This document shows, in pieces, positions 9,787-19,582 of a stretch of DNA of 64,000 bases; the stretch's first letter is position 1; each line of letters begins with the position of its first letter. Below the pieces are notes generated by a model, which searched no databases, was not told the origin of the DNA, and saw nothing but the letters and a program-made list of their open reading frames with translations. A program made the translations under genes and the position numbers. The DNA is taken from contig NZ_CP044205.1 of the NCBI RefSeq assembly GCF_009498235.1, positions 3,411,389-3,475,388 of the forward strand, written 5' to 3'. Source of the DNA: Candidatus Methylospira mobilis. Lineage in GTDB: Bacteria > Pseudomonadota > Gammaproteobacteria > Methylococcales > Methylococcaceae.

Positions 9787-12700
9787 GGCTTATCGGCTGG
9801 ACTTGCGGTCAGGTGTAGTCGCATCATCTCGAGCAAATCATCGATGTTGACCGGTTTCGACAGGTAGTCGCTGGCGCCCGCGTCCAGGCATTTTTCGCGA
9901 TCCCCCATCATCGCCTTGGCTGTGAGCGCGATAATCGGCAGCGTCCGGAAGCGCGCCTGCTTGCGTATTTCGCGTATCGTCGCATAGCCGTCCATCACCG
10001 GCATCATGATATCCATCAGCACGAAGTCTATATCAGGCCTTCCATCCAGTTGACCGAGCGCCTTGGCCCCATCCTGAGCCATCAGCACATTCAGTCCCTT
10101 GGCGCGCAGCACCTTGGAAAGGGCAAAGGTGTTGCGCATGTCGTCGTCGACGATCAGCACGGTGCTGCCTGCAATGTCTTTCTCTTTGTCGTTCAGAGTA
10201 TGCATCTGCTGCTGCGATGGCGGCAGGCTGCTCCGGACGCTGTGCAGGAACAGCGTCACCTCGTCCAGCAAACGATCCGGGGAACGGGCGCCCTTGATAA
10301 CGATACTGTCGGTGTATTCGCTCAATGTAAGCGTGTCCTCTTCCGATAAGTCATGGCCGGAATAGACGATGACGGGCGGCATAATCAGGCGCTTGCCGGC
10401 ACACTGCTCCAGCAAGGCCAGGCCGCTGATATCCGGCAGCCCCAAATCCAGGATCATGCAGTCGAACAGTTCGCCTTTTTCCAGACGCGCCAGAGCGCCT
10501 TCACCGCTCGTTTCAGACACAATCTCGGCGTCGACGTTGCCCAGCAGGGAGGCCACGGCCTTGAGACTACCCGCGTCGTCGTCGACCAGCAGTATCCGCC
10601 GGTGGCTGGAAATCGCGAAGTGGCGTATGCGTTCGAAGGCGATTTCGATCTGTTCCTTGCTGACCGGTTTGGTCAAATAGCCCACCGCGCCCATCTCCAT
10701 CCCGCGCAGCCTTGAGTCGGCAGCCGACATGAAATGCACCGGGATATGGCGGGTTTCGGACTGCTGTTTCAGCCGCTCCATCACAGTCCAGCCGTCCATC
10801 CGCGGCAGACCGACGTCCAGCACGATGCCGGTGGGCCGGTATCGTTTGGCCAGTTCCAGTCCGATGACGCCGTCCTCGGCGACCAGACATTTGAAACCGC
10901 GCTTGCGGGAAAGGTCGCGCACGATTTTGGCAAAAGCTTCATCGTCCTCGACCACCAGTATCGTTTCGTCCCTGGGGGTAATGCTGTCGCGGTCATCCGT
11001 GACTTTCTGCTGCGTAACCGGAACAGGGTTATCGATCGCGTCCGGCGTTGCGGTCCGGGATGCGAGAGGACGGGTAACCGCTGACCGGCCGGCCGACGCC
11101 GGCGGCACCAACGGCAGAACCAGCGTGAAGCTGCTGCCCTGGCCCTCAACACTGGCTACGGTGATATCTCCGCCCAGCAGTTGCGCCAGTCTGCGGGAGA
11201 TGGTCAAACCCAGACCGGTGCCGCCATAGCGGCGGCTGGAGCTCCCATCCGCCTGCTCGAAGGCCTGGAAGATCGAGTCGATCTTGCCGGCAGGGATACC
11301 GATACCGGTGTCGGCGATTTCGATCGCAATGGCTTCATCAACAACTAATCCGTTGCAGGCGGACGCGCCCGGTGCGAGCGCTCGCTTGATGCGTATGGCG
11401 ACGCCGCCGTTTTCGGTGAATTTGATCGCGTTGCCGAGCAGATTATTGACGATCTGATCGATCTTGCCGGGATCGCTGCACAGCGTTTTCGGAAGATCGC
11501 TATCCGCCTTTACGGTCAAAGTCAAACCTTTAACCTCCGCCAGCAGCCGGAAACGTTGCAGCAGCGACGTGGTGAAACCATCCAGATCGATATCGACGGC
11601 TGCAACTTCCATCTTGCCGGCTTCCACCTTGGACAGATCGAGGATGTCGTTGATCAGACGCAGCAACGAGGTTCCACTTTCATGAATGATACTCGCCGAC
11701 TCCACCTGATCGTCGCTCAGATTACCTTCTTCGTTGTCCTTTAACGATCGGGAGAGAATCAGCAGGCTATTCAGCGGAGTGCGCAATTCATGCGACATGT
11801 TGGCCAAAAATTCGGATTTATAACGGCTGGCGGTATCGCGTTCGAACGCGCGTTTGTCGGCCTCGGCGCGCGCGTCTTCCAGCAGCCTGGCCTGTTCCTC
11901 CAGGCCTCGGCCTTTTTCTTCCAGTTCCTCGTTGGTGGCCTGCAGTTCCTCGCGCTGGGCTCTCAGTTCCTCTTCCGAAGCGCGCAGTTCCTCGGCTTGC
12001 TGTTGCAGGCCATCGGTCTTGCGCCGGAGTTCTGCATTGACAAGCTGGAGCTGATCGCTCTGGGCGCGCAATTCTTCTTCCGAAGCGCGCAATTCCTCCG
12101 CCTGTTGCTGGGTTTGCTCCAGCAGCTCCCGGGTGCGAAAATTGCGTTGGAGAATATCCAGGTTGAGCGCTATCATCGGCAGCGCTTCGTCGATCAGGGT
12201 TTGCTGATCGGGGGTGTAGGGCTGGAACGCGCCGATTTCGAGCACCGCCAGCACCTGCCCCTTGGACAGCACCGGCGCCACCAGTATGGCACGCGGCGGC
12301 GCCTCGCCGATACCCGAAGTGATGCAGGCGTAATCGTCCGGCACCTCGGTGAGTATGATACTGGCGCGTTCCAGCGCGCATTGTCCGACCAGACCCTCGC
12401 CCAACTTAAACGTGGTCGCAAGATGGCGGCGCTTCTTCAGACCGTAGCTACCCAGGAGCTCCAACTGCTGACGGGCTTCGTTCCAACAATAAAAAACCCC
12501 GGCGCCGCCCCCGACGGCGGGAACCAGCAAAGCTGTCGCTTGCCGGGCAAAATCGAGCGGGGTGGTTGCCGATTGCAGATTCGAACTGATTTCAGCAATC
12601 GTGCTCTTGATCCAGCGCTGGCCGTTAAGCTTTACTGCCGCCTCCTTGAAGACCTGAACCGCGCACGCCATTGCGGTCAACTCGGAGCGGCCCTCGCGCA

Positions 12701-13406
12701 AGGGGATATCCACCGATAATTCGCCCGCCGCCAACCGGGTCATGCATAAGCGTAATTGTTCGATCGGCCGGGTAATGCTGCGAATGATGGCCCAGATAGT
12801 CAACAGGCCCAGCGCGGCGAGCCCCAGCACTGCGGCGCCGATGCGTGTGTAGGCCTGTTTTTTTTCGGCTTCCGCGGACTCGCGAAACGATTTGGCCTTG
12901 GCGCGAGCAAAGGTGAGGATATCCTGAAGCTTTTTTTCGACTTCGTTGGCGTACACGCGCCGCTCGGGTTCGAGCCGGCTGATGGCCTCAAGCTGGTCTC
13001 CCGTTCGCTCCATCTCCAGCGTCTTTTCGAGCAGCCGCCGCCAGTTCTGCAATGCGCGCGTTAATTGGATAACATCTTCCGGCGGTCCGAGATACTGAGA
13101 ACGTATCACTTGCAGATGAACGTCCAGATCCTGATCCCTGTTGCCGATATTGCGCCTGAGCTCCTGGGGGTCCTGCAGCGGGTTGGTCCGGGTCAAATCC
13201 CGGATGTCGCGCTGTATGGATACGACATCGATTTTGGCCTGCTGTGTTTCGTCGACTACCCGCAACGGATGATCGCTGAGAAGGTTCATCAGGGTCGTCA
13301 GGGCGGTAGCGCTTTGCAGCGCCAATCCGCCCACAATGCCCGCCAGCATCAGCAAGGAGCCGAAGCCTATGATCAGGCGCGAGGAAATCTTTAAACTATT
13401 GATCAT
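9783..13406 (-). CDS. Membrane hybrid histidine kinase with three C-terminal receivers
   Basis: 1207 residues. A first membrane helix (about 10-32), a periplasmic CHASE3-like helical domain (to about 185) and a second helix (about 190-212) are followed by HAMP, GAF (about 275-410) and a long coiled coil. The coiled coil contains a near-exact internal repeat (QAEELRASEEELRAQ occurs twice). Then come HisKA (MSHELRTPLNSL), HATPase (GIGIPAG, GTGLGLTI) and three receivers with acceptor Asp in VLDVGLP, ILDLGLP and LMDIMMP. It is the first gene of the operon with cheR, cheB and the GGDEF-EAL gene. The coiled coil is the likely methylation substrate, since it is rich in Glu and Gln, but this is inference. 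Confidence 0.92.
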   Translation of the reverse strand: MINSLKISSRLIIGFGSLLMLAGIVGGLALQSATALTTLMNLLSDHPLRVVDETQQAKIDVVSIQRDIRDLTRTNPLQDPQELRRNIGNRDQDLDVHLQVIRSQYLGPPEDVIQLTRALQNWRRLLEKTLEMERTGDQLEAISRLEPERRVYANEVEKKLQDILTFARAKAKSFRESAEAEKKQAYTRIGAAVLGLAALGLLTIWAIIRSITRPIEQLRLCMTRLAAGELSVDIPLREGRSELTAMACAVQVFKEAAVKLNGQRWIKSTIAEISSNLQSATTPLDFARQATALLVPAVGGGAGVFYCWNEARQQLELLGSYGLKKRRHLATTFKLGEGLVGQCALERASIILTEVPDDYACITSGIGEAPPRAILVAPVLSKGQVLAVLEIGAFQPYTPDQQTLIDEALPMIALNLDILQRNFRTRELLEQTQQQAEELRASEEELRAQSDQLQLVNAELRRKTDGLQQQAEELRASEEELRAQREELQATNEELEEKGRGLEEQARLLEDARAEADKRAFERDTASRYKSEFLANMSHELRTPLNSLLILSRSLKDNEEGNLSDDQVESASIIHESGTSLLRLINDILDLSKVEAGKMEVAAVDIDLDGFTTSLLQRFRLLAEVKGLTLTVKADSDLPKTLCSDPGKIDQIVNNLLGNAIKFTENGGVAIRIKRALAPGASACNGLVVDEAIAIEIADTGIGIPAGKIDSIFQAFEQADGSSSRRYGGTGLGLTISRRLAQLLGGDITVASVEGQGSSFTLVLPLVPPASAGRSAVTRPLASRTATPDAIDNPVPVTQQKVTDDRDSITPRDETILVVEDDEAFAKIVRDLSRKRGFKCLVAEDGVIGLELAKRYRPTGIVLDVGLPRMDGWTVMERLKQQSETRHIPVHFMSAADSRLRGMEMGAVGYLTKPVSKEQIEIAFERIRHFAISSHRRILLVDDDAGSLKAVASLLGNVDAEIVSETSGEGALARLEKGELFDCMILDLGLPDISGLALLEQCAGKRLIMPPVIVYSGHDLSEEDTLTLSEYTDSIVIKGARSPDRLLDEVTLFLHSVRSSLPPSQQQMHTLNDKEKDIAGSTVLIVDDDMRNTFALSKVLRAKGLNVLMAQDGAKALGQLDGRPDIDFVLMDIMMPVMDGYATIREIRKQARFRTLPIIALTAKAMMGDREKCLDAGASDYLSKPVNIDDLLEMMRLHLTASPADKP

Positions 13407-13465
13407 ATAGTTATTTTTATGGATCAGTTTTTTGGGGGAGGGGGCAAAGCGACCGACTGTCTGAT

Positions 13466-13721
13466 TTGGGTATTCTATATCGAAAAATAACGGTATTCAC
13501 TGTCTTTCGTATGGTCGTAGAGCGGGCGGCGGCTTTTGCCCGTTCGCACCCTGGTTTTTCATGCGCGGGTTATCCCCTTGGCAATTCAAATCAGTGTCGA
13601 CTGGATACCGGCACGAACCCGCCCGGAGCGGATTTGCATTTACCCGCAGGGCGTCGACAGGACGGCCCGGCATGGACCCCTGCCGGTATAACGGCAAGGA
13701 AGCTGAATAGTACCGCTATTC
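13466..13721. repeat. Kinase-tail relic plus dispersed ~75-bp repeat
   Basis: The 315-base gap upstream of the 1207-residue kinase holds no intact gene. Read on the minus strand, about 13550-13592 encodes FELPRG-stop-PAHEK, a third and stop-interrupted copy of the C-terminal tail of the ETR1-like kinase. Next to it, about 13626-13693 shares blocks with the minus strand of about 28970-29045 (GCGGATTTGCATTTAC, then CCCTGCCGGTAT). These are fragments of a dispersed intergenic repeat. Confidence 0.6.
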
Positions 13722-15066
13722 TTATTCAGGAAATCTCGCGCAGACGCTGTTACGTCCGGCATGCTTCGCATTATACAAAGCGTTATCCGCACGATTCAGG
13801 ATTGCATCAATATGGGGATCATCCGCAGCCAGACTGGTCACGCCTATGGATGTGGTGAAGTGAAGCATAGGCTCGCCCTCAATGGGAGTTTCCGCGGCAG
13901 CGACAGCCTGACACAAGCGCCCGGCGATTTCGAAAGCCTTGTCGTCCCCGGTTTCCGGCAGCATGATGGCGAACTCCTCTCCGCCGAGCAGGCCCATTAC
14001 ATCTACCTCGCGCATGAGTCCCCGGCAAACCTGTACCAGTTTTTTTAAGAACCGCATCGCCTACCTGATGACCGTAGGTATCATTGACGCCTTTGAAATA
14101 ATCCAGGTCCAGCATGAGCATGGACATTTCTCCGCCGTAATGGCGAAGACGTATAAACTCCTGTGCGGCATGCGCCAGAAAATATCTCCGGCTATCGCAA
14201 CCGGTGAGCACATCGGTATTGGCTTGCTCCTCAAGTTTGCTTTGCAGTTCCTTACGCTCGGTAATATCTTGAATAAAGACCAGTATTTTCGCTGAATCGC
14301 GTTCTTGAATATCCTGAATAGTACCAATGATTTTCGTCAGCCTGCTGTCGACAGAAGAAAATACTTCGCCTTTTCCATGAACCACACGCACTTTGCCGCT
14401 TTTCAAAATGATTCTATACTCAATATCAAAGCTGTTTCCTGCCTGAACCGAACTGAGGTGATTTGCAACCCGCTCCCTGTCGTCAGGACGTACGGTCTGC
14501 AAAAAAGCGGCCTGGTTCGCCATTAGTCCGTGAGGATCTACACCCAGAATGCGGCACATCTCTTCGAAACAAATGAAACGGCCTGATTTTATATCCCACT
14601 CCCAATGCCCCAGGTGGGCAAGGGCCTGAGCCATCTTCAGGCTTTCCTCGCTCATCCGGAGAGACTCTGCAATGCTTTTCATTCGCTGTATGGTATGGCT
14701 CAGCGCGATATGGGTTTTAACTCGCGCAATGACTTCTTCTTTTTGAAACGGCTTGGTGATGTAGTCGACGCCGCCACCCAGAAAGGCTCTCACTTTTTCG
14801 TCCATATCGGAGGCCGCTCTGATAAAGATCACGGGAATATCCTTCAGCCGCTCGTCTTGCTTGATCCGCCGGCAAACCTCGAAGCCGCTCATGCCCTGCA
14901 TGCGAATATCCAGCAGGATCAGCTCCGGCGCCTCGACCATTATGGAACGCAACGCCAGTTCGCCGTTGTTAAAGGGGCGAACAACATGGTCATCAGCCGT
15001 TAGAATATCTTTCAGCAGCTTCAGTGCGGCCGGTTCGTCGTCGACAATGAGAATGTTACCGATCAT
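13722..15066 (-). pseudogene. REC-PAS-GGDEF diguanylate cyclase, frameshifted at an A7 run
   Basis: Receiver (Asp in LLDIRMQGMSGFE, about 1-125), PAS (about 150-270) and GGDEF domain. The first frame runs from the ATG at 15066 into the GGDEF domain (DLDYFKGVNDTYGHQVGDAVLKK) and then leaves frame. The other frame continues at once with LVQVCRG, LLGGEEFAIML and the cyclase C-terminus down to 13722. The switch falls in seven A residues (14040-14046, T on the given strand); six would restore one frame of about 447 residues with an intact GGEEF site. It may be a sequencing error, a fresh mutation or a slippage site. The stop of the decayed kinase upstream overlaps the start by 11 bases. Confidence 0.85.
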
Positions 15067-16439
15067 GGTTTTGTTTTGCGTCCTGATGGTAAGAGGCAGC
15101 AGTTTCCAGCGAGTTGAGAATAGGCAGGTAATTAAAAGCCGTCACATGACGTGCGAGGACTTTGGCGAGCGCGACATCCTGCTGCTCTATGCGAAGCAGG
15201 AGCTGGGCAAGCTGGTCGGGTATTACCCAAAACCAGGCCAGCTCCCAGCTCGCGGCGTAAAATTTCCGGCAGTTTCGCGAGTGACGAAGAGGGTAGCGCT
15301 GAATCGGCCTCGACCTGTACGGCTTGAACGTGAACGAAATGTACGCCGAGCTGCCGCGTCATGCAGTCGAATATCTCGGCAGGACGGTAAGGCTTGCGTA
15401 CGAAGTCATCCATGCCAGCCGACAGCATTTCCTCGCGTTGCTCGGCAAACGCCGAAGCGGTGACGGCTGCTATCTTCACATCCTTGCCGCCGGGCAGCGA
15501 GCGGATGCATTGCGTCGCTTCGAGTCCGTCCATGACAGGCATGCGTCGGTCCATCCAGATAAAATGCGGTCGAAAGCTTTGAAATAACGCCACACCCTCG
15601 GCGCCATTTTCAGCCACCTTTACCGTAAACCCCGCATCCTTCAGCAGCCGCTGCAACAACAATTGATTTTCCAACTGGTCTTCGACAATCAGAATGCGAT
15701 AGTCGGCCTGGCCGGACTCCAGCCCGACCACCTTGCCCTGCGCCGACTCAGAAGATATCAGAGCGGCTTCCTCGGCGCGTTTACCCAGCATGTCGATGAT
15801 ATCGTGCACCAAAGCGCCGCGGTCAAATGCTACGACCTCCAAAGCTACCCGACCGGCCTCTATTTTGGCCATATCGAACACATCGTTAATAAGGCTGAGC
15901 AAATGTCCGCCGCTACGATTGATAATATCGAGGTTTTCGCGCTGCCCCCTCGGTAACGGCGGGGTCGTTGCGCATCAGCTCGGAAAAACCGAGTATGGCG
16001 TTCAGCGGCGTGCGCAGTTCATGGCTCATGGTAGACACACGCTCTTTGCCCTGTTGGCGGCCTTGGCCTGCTCCTGCGCTTTTATTGCGCGTGCCTGAGC
16101 GCGGCGCATCGCTTCCGCAACACCGGAAATCCTGGTGCCGGTACAAACAAACACCGCCACGCCAAGCCAGTCGGCAGGCTGGTCGATAAAGGGATGCACA
16201 ACGAGCAGCGGCCATAAGAATACCGCAGTGAGGCAGGCGAGCGCCGTTGCCAGCAAACCGGCGGAAAGTCCGCCGTAGATCGCAACAACCATCACCGCAG
16301 GGTAGAAAGTCAGCCAGACCAGGGTTGATCCAAGCGCCTGTAGAGGCCATACTCTCAGCGCGGCGGCCAAAGCCTCAAGCACTATTGCGATGGCATAACG
16401 CGACCATGCGAAACGAAAAAATCGTTGTTGCAGATTCAT
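15056..16439 (-). pseudogene. Decayed hybrid histidine kinase
   Basis: Pieces of one hybrid kinase in several frames. The first frame (from 16439) encodes four likely membrane helices resembling the KdpD-type DUF4118 domain. A second (to about 15913) encodes MSHELRTPLNAILGFSELM, the HisKA box. A third (from 15902) encodes LINDVFDMAKIEAGR and then, with the ATPase domain deleted, a receiver with WMDRRMPVMDG. A fourth, near 15180-15056, restores a tail (ARHVTAFNYLPILNSLE) matching the end of the 928-residue kinase. At least three frameshifts and one internal deletion make it non-functional as a kinase; the receiver part might still be translated. Confidence 0.85.
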
Positions 16440-16706
16440 GTCTTCGATCTGCGCCTGACCAGGTTTTTATAGCAACCGCTGCTTCGGCATGCAGCAAGCG
16501 CTGTTTTAATTTGAGGGAGGAGGACAATCGACGTCATTGATTATTGCTTAAAATACTCGCCCGGTGATTCTATCTCACCACGTTGCGCATTAACCACCGG
16601 CTTCGGCCAAAAACCACGATGAAGGCTTGCCACGGCAAAGGATAAACCACACACTATAGTTTAAAGTGGTAGTATTTGGGCAGTTTAGGCTGCCAGGAGT
16701 AGCAAC

Positions 16707-17276
16707 TTGGAAACATTTTCCGCCAGCATCTGGCCTATCGCGACTGTAGCCGGCGTATTTTTACTGGTATTGGCGCTTTGGCTGCGCAGCAGCGGCAAAA
16801 ATAAACTGGCCCGGATGGTATACCAAAAAAAAGTCGAGCTGTTTACCGAGGCAGAACAACGGTTTTTTCGCGCGCTACAGGAAGCCGTCGCCAACGATTA
16901 CCTCATTTTCAGTAAAATACGCATCGCGGACATCATCAGCCCGAAAAGAGGTTCTGCAGGGCAGGATACGGTAGAAGCATTCACGGTAATCGCTGCGCAG
17001 TGTTTCGATTTCATATTGCTGGAACCGAACAGCCTCACAATAGTCTGTGTAGTTATGGCTGCGGAAAAAATCGACTCCGCGAAACAGGAAAAGCTGCAAA
17101 CCATTTGCGATGCCGCCGGCTTGCCGCTGGCCTTTTTCAATCTCAGGAACGCCTATGCCGTCCGAAAGATCAGGGATCAGATATTGCAGTTATTGCAGGA
17201 TACGCCATTAACTTTTACCGAATCTTACGGGCGTATCGAACCGCATATCAGTAATCTGGAAGACATACAATTATAA
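16707..17276 (+). CDS. DUF2726 domain protein with N-terminal membrane anchor
   Basis: 189 residues starting at TTG, chosen because AGGAGT lies six bases upstream. One N-terminal membrane helix (about 9-27) is followed by a DUF2726 domain: a LFTEAEQRFFRALQEAV start, the core FDFILLEPNSLTIVCVV and an AAGLPLAFF end. DUF2726 is nuclease-like in fold, but the usual acidic residues after the core strand are not obvious here (AAEKID), so catalysis is doubtful. It precedes tatA by 41 bases and may be cotranscribed with the Tat operon. Function is unknown. Confidence 0.75.
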   Translation: METFSASIWPIATVAGVFLLVLALWLRSSGKNKLARMVYQKKVELFTEAEQRFFRALQEAVANDYLIFSKIRIADIISPKRGSAGQDTVEAFTVIAAQCFDFILLEPNSLTIVCVVMAAEKIDSAKQEKLQTICDAAGLPLAFFNLRNAYAVRKIRDQILQLLQDTPLTFTESYGRIEPHISNLEDIQL

Positions 17277-17317
17277 GCATCCGTTTGCCAACACGTCTCT
17301 AATAGGAGGAAAACACC

Positions 17318-17527
17318 ATGGGCATAGGTATTTGGGAATTGGTACTACTTTTTTTAATCGTGCTGCTGGTTTTCGGCACCAAGCGTCTGCGCAGCGTGGG
17401 CGGCGATCTCGGCAGCGCCATACGCAGCTTTCGCAGCGCCATGCACGAAGAACCGGGCAAGCAGGAAGAAAGTCCTGCGCAGCAGGCTCACACCATAGAC
17501 GGTGAAGCCCACGTCGAAAAGAAATAA
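17318..17527 (+). CDS. tatA: Twin-arginine translocase subunit TatA
   Basis: 69 residues: an N-terminal membrane helix (about 5-20), the conserved Phe-Gly hinge in LVFGTKRLR, an amphipathic helix (about 25-45) and an acidic, variable tail. TatA oligomerises in the inner membrane to form the passage for folded Tat substrates. A strong AGGAGG sits 8 bases before the ATG. It is first of tatA-tatB-tatC, all in order and on one strand. Confidence 0.96.
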   Translation: MGIGIWELVLLFLIVLLVFGTKRLRSVGGDLGSAIRSFRSAMHEEPGKQEESPAQQAHTIDGEAHVEKK

Positions 17528-17554
17528 GCATCAATCGAATCAAGCGGAACGCAC

Positions 17555-17881
17555 ATGTTCGAAGTTGGATTCTGGGAGCTGGCCCTGGTCGGCGTGGTCG
17601 CATTAGTGGTGTTCGGCCCCGAACGCCTGCCGCGCGTTGCGCGCGAAACCGCTCTGTGGGTACGCAAGGCGCGAACGATGATGGCTTCAGTCAAGGAAGA
17701 AATCAATCATGAACTGGATTTGCAGGATTTGAAGCAAAGTCTGCTCGAGCAAAAAAAACTGCCGAATACGGCAACGGACAACCTGAATCAAAACATTCTC
17801 AGACGCAGACAAGCGACTGAAATTCTGGCCGAACAATTCGAGCCCGGGGAAGCCGCTCCCGAAAAAGAACCGCATGACTGA
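17555..17881 (+). CDS. tatB: Twin-arginine translocase subunit TatB
   Basis: 108 residues: membrane helix (about 5-20) containing the Glu typical of TatB ([21 protein letters not shown]), then a longer amphipathic and coiled region than TatA. With TatC it forms the receptor for twin-arginine signal peptides. It ends 8 bases inside tatC, so the two are translationally coupled. Confidence 0.95.
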   Translation: MFEVGFWELALVGVVALVVFGPERLPRVARETALWVRKARTMMASVKEEINHELDLQDLKQSLLEQKKLPNTATDNLNQNILRRRQATEILAEQFEPGEAAPEKEPHD

Positions 17882-18686
17882 CCATCAAGACAACGACCAG
17901 CCCTTTATCGCGCATCTCGTCGAACTGCGCGACCGCCTGCTGCGCTCGATAGGGATTGTACTGCTGCTGTTTTTCGGACTCGCCTACTGGGCCAATCCGA
18001 TTTACACGTATCTGGCCGGGCCCTTGTTGAAGCATATGCCCGCAGGCTCGCAAATGATCGCGATAGAGGTCGCGTCGCCGTTTCTGACGCCGTTCAAGCT
18101 GACGCTGATGGTCGCGCTTTTTGCATCGGTGCCATGGATACTGTATCAGGCCTGGGCCTTTGTCGCGCCAGGTCTCTACCGGCACGAGCGCAAGCTGATT
18201 TTGCCGCTGCTGGTATCCAGCACGCTGCTGTTTTACGGCGGCATGGCTTTCGCCTACTATGTGGTCTTTCCGCTGATATTCGGTTTCATGACCGCCGCCG
18301 CGCCGCAAGGCGTGGTGGTGATGACGGATATCACCCAATACCTCGACTTTATCCTGACCATTTTTTTTGCGTTCGGCGTCGCTTTCGAAGTGCCGATCTT
18401 CACCATACTGCTGGTGTGGAGCGGCGTGGTATCGCGCGAGGATCTGGCCGAAAAACGCCCTTACGTCATCGTCGGCGCGTTTGTAATCGGCATGGTGTTG
18501 ACGCCGCCCGACGTCGTTTCGCAAACGCTGCTTTCCATTCCGATCTGGCTGCTGTTCGAAGTAGGCCTGATATTTTCACGGTTTTTTGTACGGGAAGCCG
18601 AGACGCCGCCCGCTGACACGCCTACGCTCGAAAACAGCGCCCCGGATGAAAAAGACCCCTACGACCCTGGAGCTTCATTGCCATGA
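17874..18686 (+). CDS. tatC: Twin-arginine translocase subunit TatC
   Basis: 270 residues with six membrane helices. The N-terminal [15 protein letters not shown] motif, the periplasmic [10 protein letters not shown] segment and [10 protein letters not shown] are hallmarks of TatC, the signal-peptide receptor of the Tat pathway. The C-terminal tail is longer than usual and acidic. Its stop overlaps the next gene's start (ATGA), tying a ZIP-type metal transporter to the Tat operon. Confidence 0.97.
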   Translation: MTDHQDNDQPFIAHLVELRDRLLRSIGIVLLLFFGLAYWANPIYTYLAGPLLKHMPAGSQMIAIEVASPFLTPFKLTLMVALFASVPWILYQAWAFVAPGLYRHERKLILPLLVSSTLLFYGGMAFAYYVVFPLIFGFMTAAAPQGVVVMTDITQYLDFILTIFFAFGVAFEVPIFTILLVWSGVVSREDLAEKRPYVIVGAFVIGMVLTPPDVVSQTLLSIPIWLLFEVGLIFSRFFVREAETPPADTPTLENSAPDEKDPYDPGASLP

Positions 18687-19579
18687 CTTCCGCTGGAAAA
18701 TTTTCACTGTATGATCGTTTCCGCTCGCAATCGAGCCTGATACAAATTTTAATCGTCGTATCGTCCGTGCTGTTTATCGGCACAGCCATACTGAGTTATT
18801 TGTATTTTTTTATTAATCCGATCGTCGCCTATGCGTCGCTCGCCAGCATACTGGCCGGCCTGGCTACCGGCGTAGGGGCCCTGCCCGCGTTGTTATTCCG
18901 CGAGATCAAGCAAAAGCTGCTGCTCACCATGCTGGGCGGCGCTGCCGGGGTGATGCTGGCCGCCACCTCTTTTTCTCTGATCGTGCCTGGCATACATTAC
19001 GGCAATGAAATCTGGCCCGGCAAGGGCGTGGTTATCATGGCCGCAGGCATCCTGGTTGGCGCGCTGTTCCTGGAGCTCAGCGACCGTTATCTTCCGCTGC
19101 ACCGCTTTCTGCTGCAGCGCGAAGACCAGGACGGTTCGCTGCGCAAAATCTGGCTGTTTATCGGCGCGATCGCGCTGCACAATTTCCCGGAAGGCGCTGC
19201 AGTAGGCATCAGCTTCGGCTCCAACGATTGGCATAACGGCACTGCGCTTGCCATCGCGGTCGCCTTGCAGAACATCCCGGAAGGTCTTGCCGTGGCGCTC
19301 CCGCTGGTCGGGCTCGGCTATCCGCGCCGCCAGGCGGTAACGATCGCGGCGCTGACCGGTCTGGTCGAGCCGGTCGGCGGATTCCTTGGCATTTCTGCAG
19401 TTTCCGCCTTTTATCCGCTGTTATCCGGCGGCATGGCCTTCGCCGCAGGAGCGATGCTGTTTGTAATCAGCGACGACATCATTCCGCGCACGCAGTCGCA
19501 GGGAAAATCGCGTTCGGCTACCTTTGCATTGCTGATCGGTTTCGTCGTGATGATGATGCTCGACAACATGCTGGTTTAA
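18683..19579 (+). CDS. ZIP-family metal transporter
   Basis: 298 residues, about eight membrane helices. Helix IV carries HNFPEG and helix V carries QNIPEG, the metal-binding pair of ZIP transporters, which import Zn2+ or other divalent metals. The N-terminus (about 1-70) has two extra helices before the ZIP core. It is coupled to tatC by a 4-base overlap and followed after 3 bases by a second metal-transporter-like gene. The metal cannot be told from sequence. Confidence 0.92.
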   Translation: MTSAGKFSLYDRFRSQSSLIQILIVVSSVLFIGTAILSYLYFFINPIVAYASLASILAGLATGVGALPALLFREIKQKLLLTMLGGAAGVMLAATSFSLIVPGIHYGNEIWPGKGVVIMAAGILVGALFLELSDRYLPLHRFLLQREDQDGSLRKIWLFIGAIALHNFPEGAAVGISFGSNDWHNGTALAIAVALQNIPEGLAVALPLVGLGYPRRQAVTIAALTGLVEPVGGFLGISAVSAFYPLLSGGMAFAAGAMLFVISDDIIPRTQSQGKSRSATFALLIGFVVMMMLDNMLV

Positions 19580-19582
19580 CCG

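Noticed and set aside
11790..12719. Long open frame (309 codons) antisense to the 1207-residue kinase
   Set aside because: It lies wholly inside a well-supported kinase gene on the other strand; no domain content. Same for 629-1489, 2501-3211 and 49793-50929.
14040..14046. Programmed -1 frameshift at the A7 run
   Set aside because: The downstream frame needs +1 (or loss of one A), not -1; no stimulatory structure is evident. A slippage or error is more likely.
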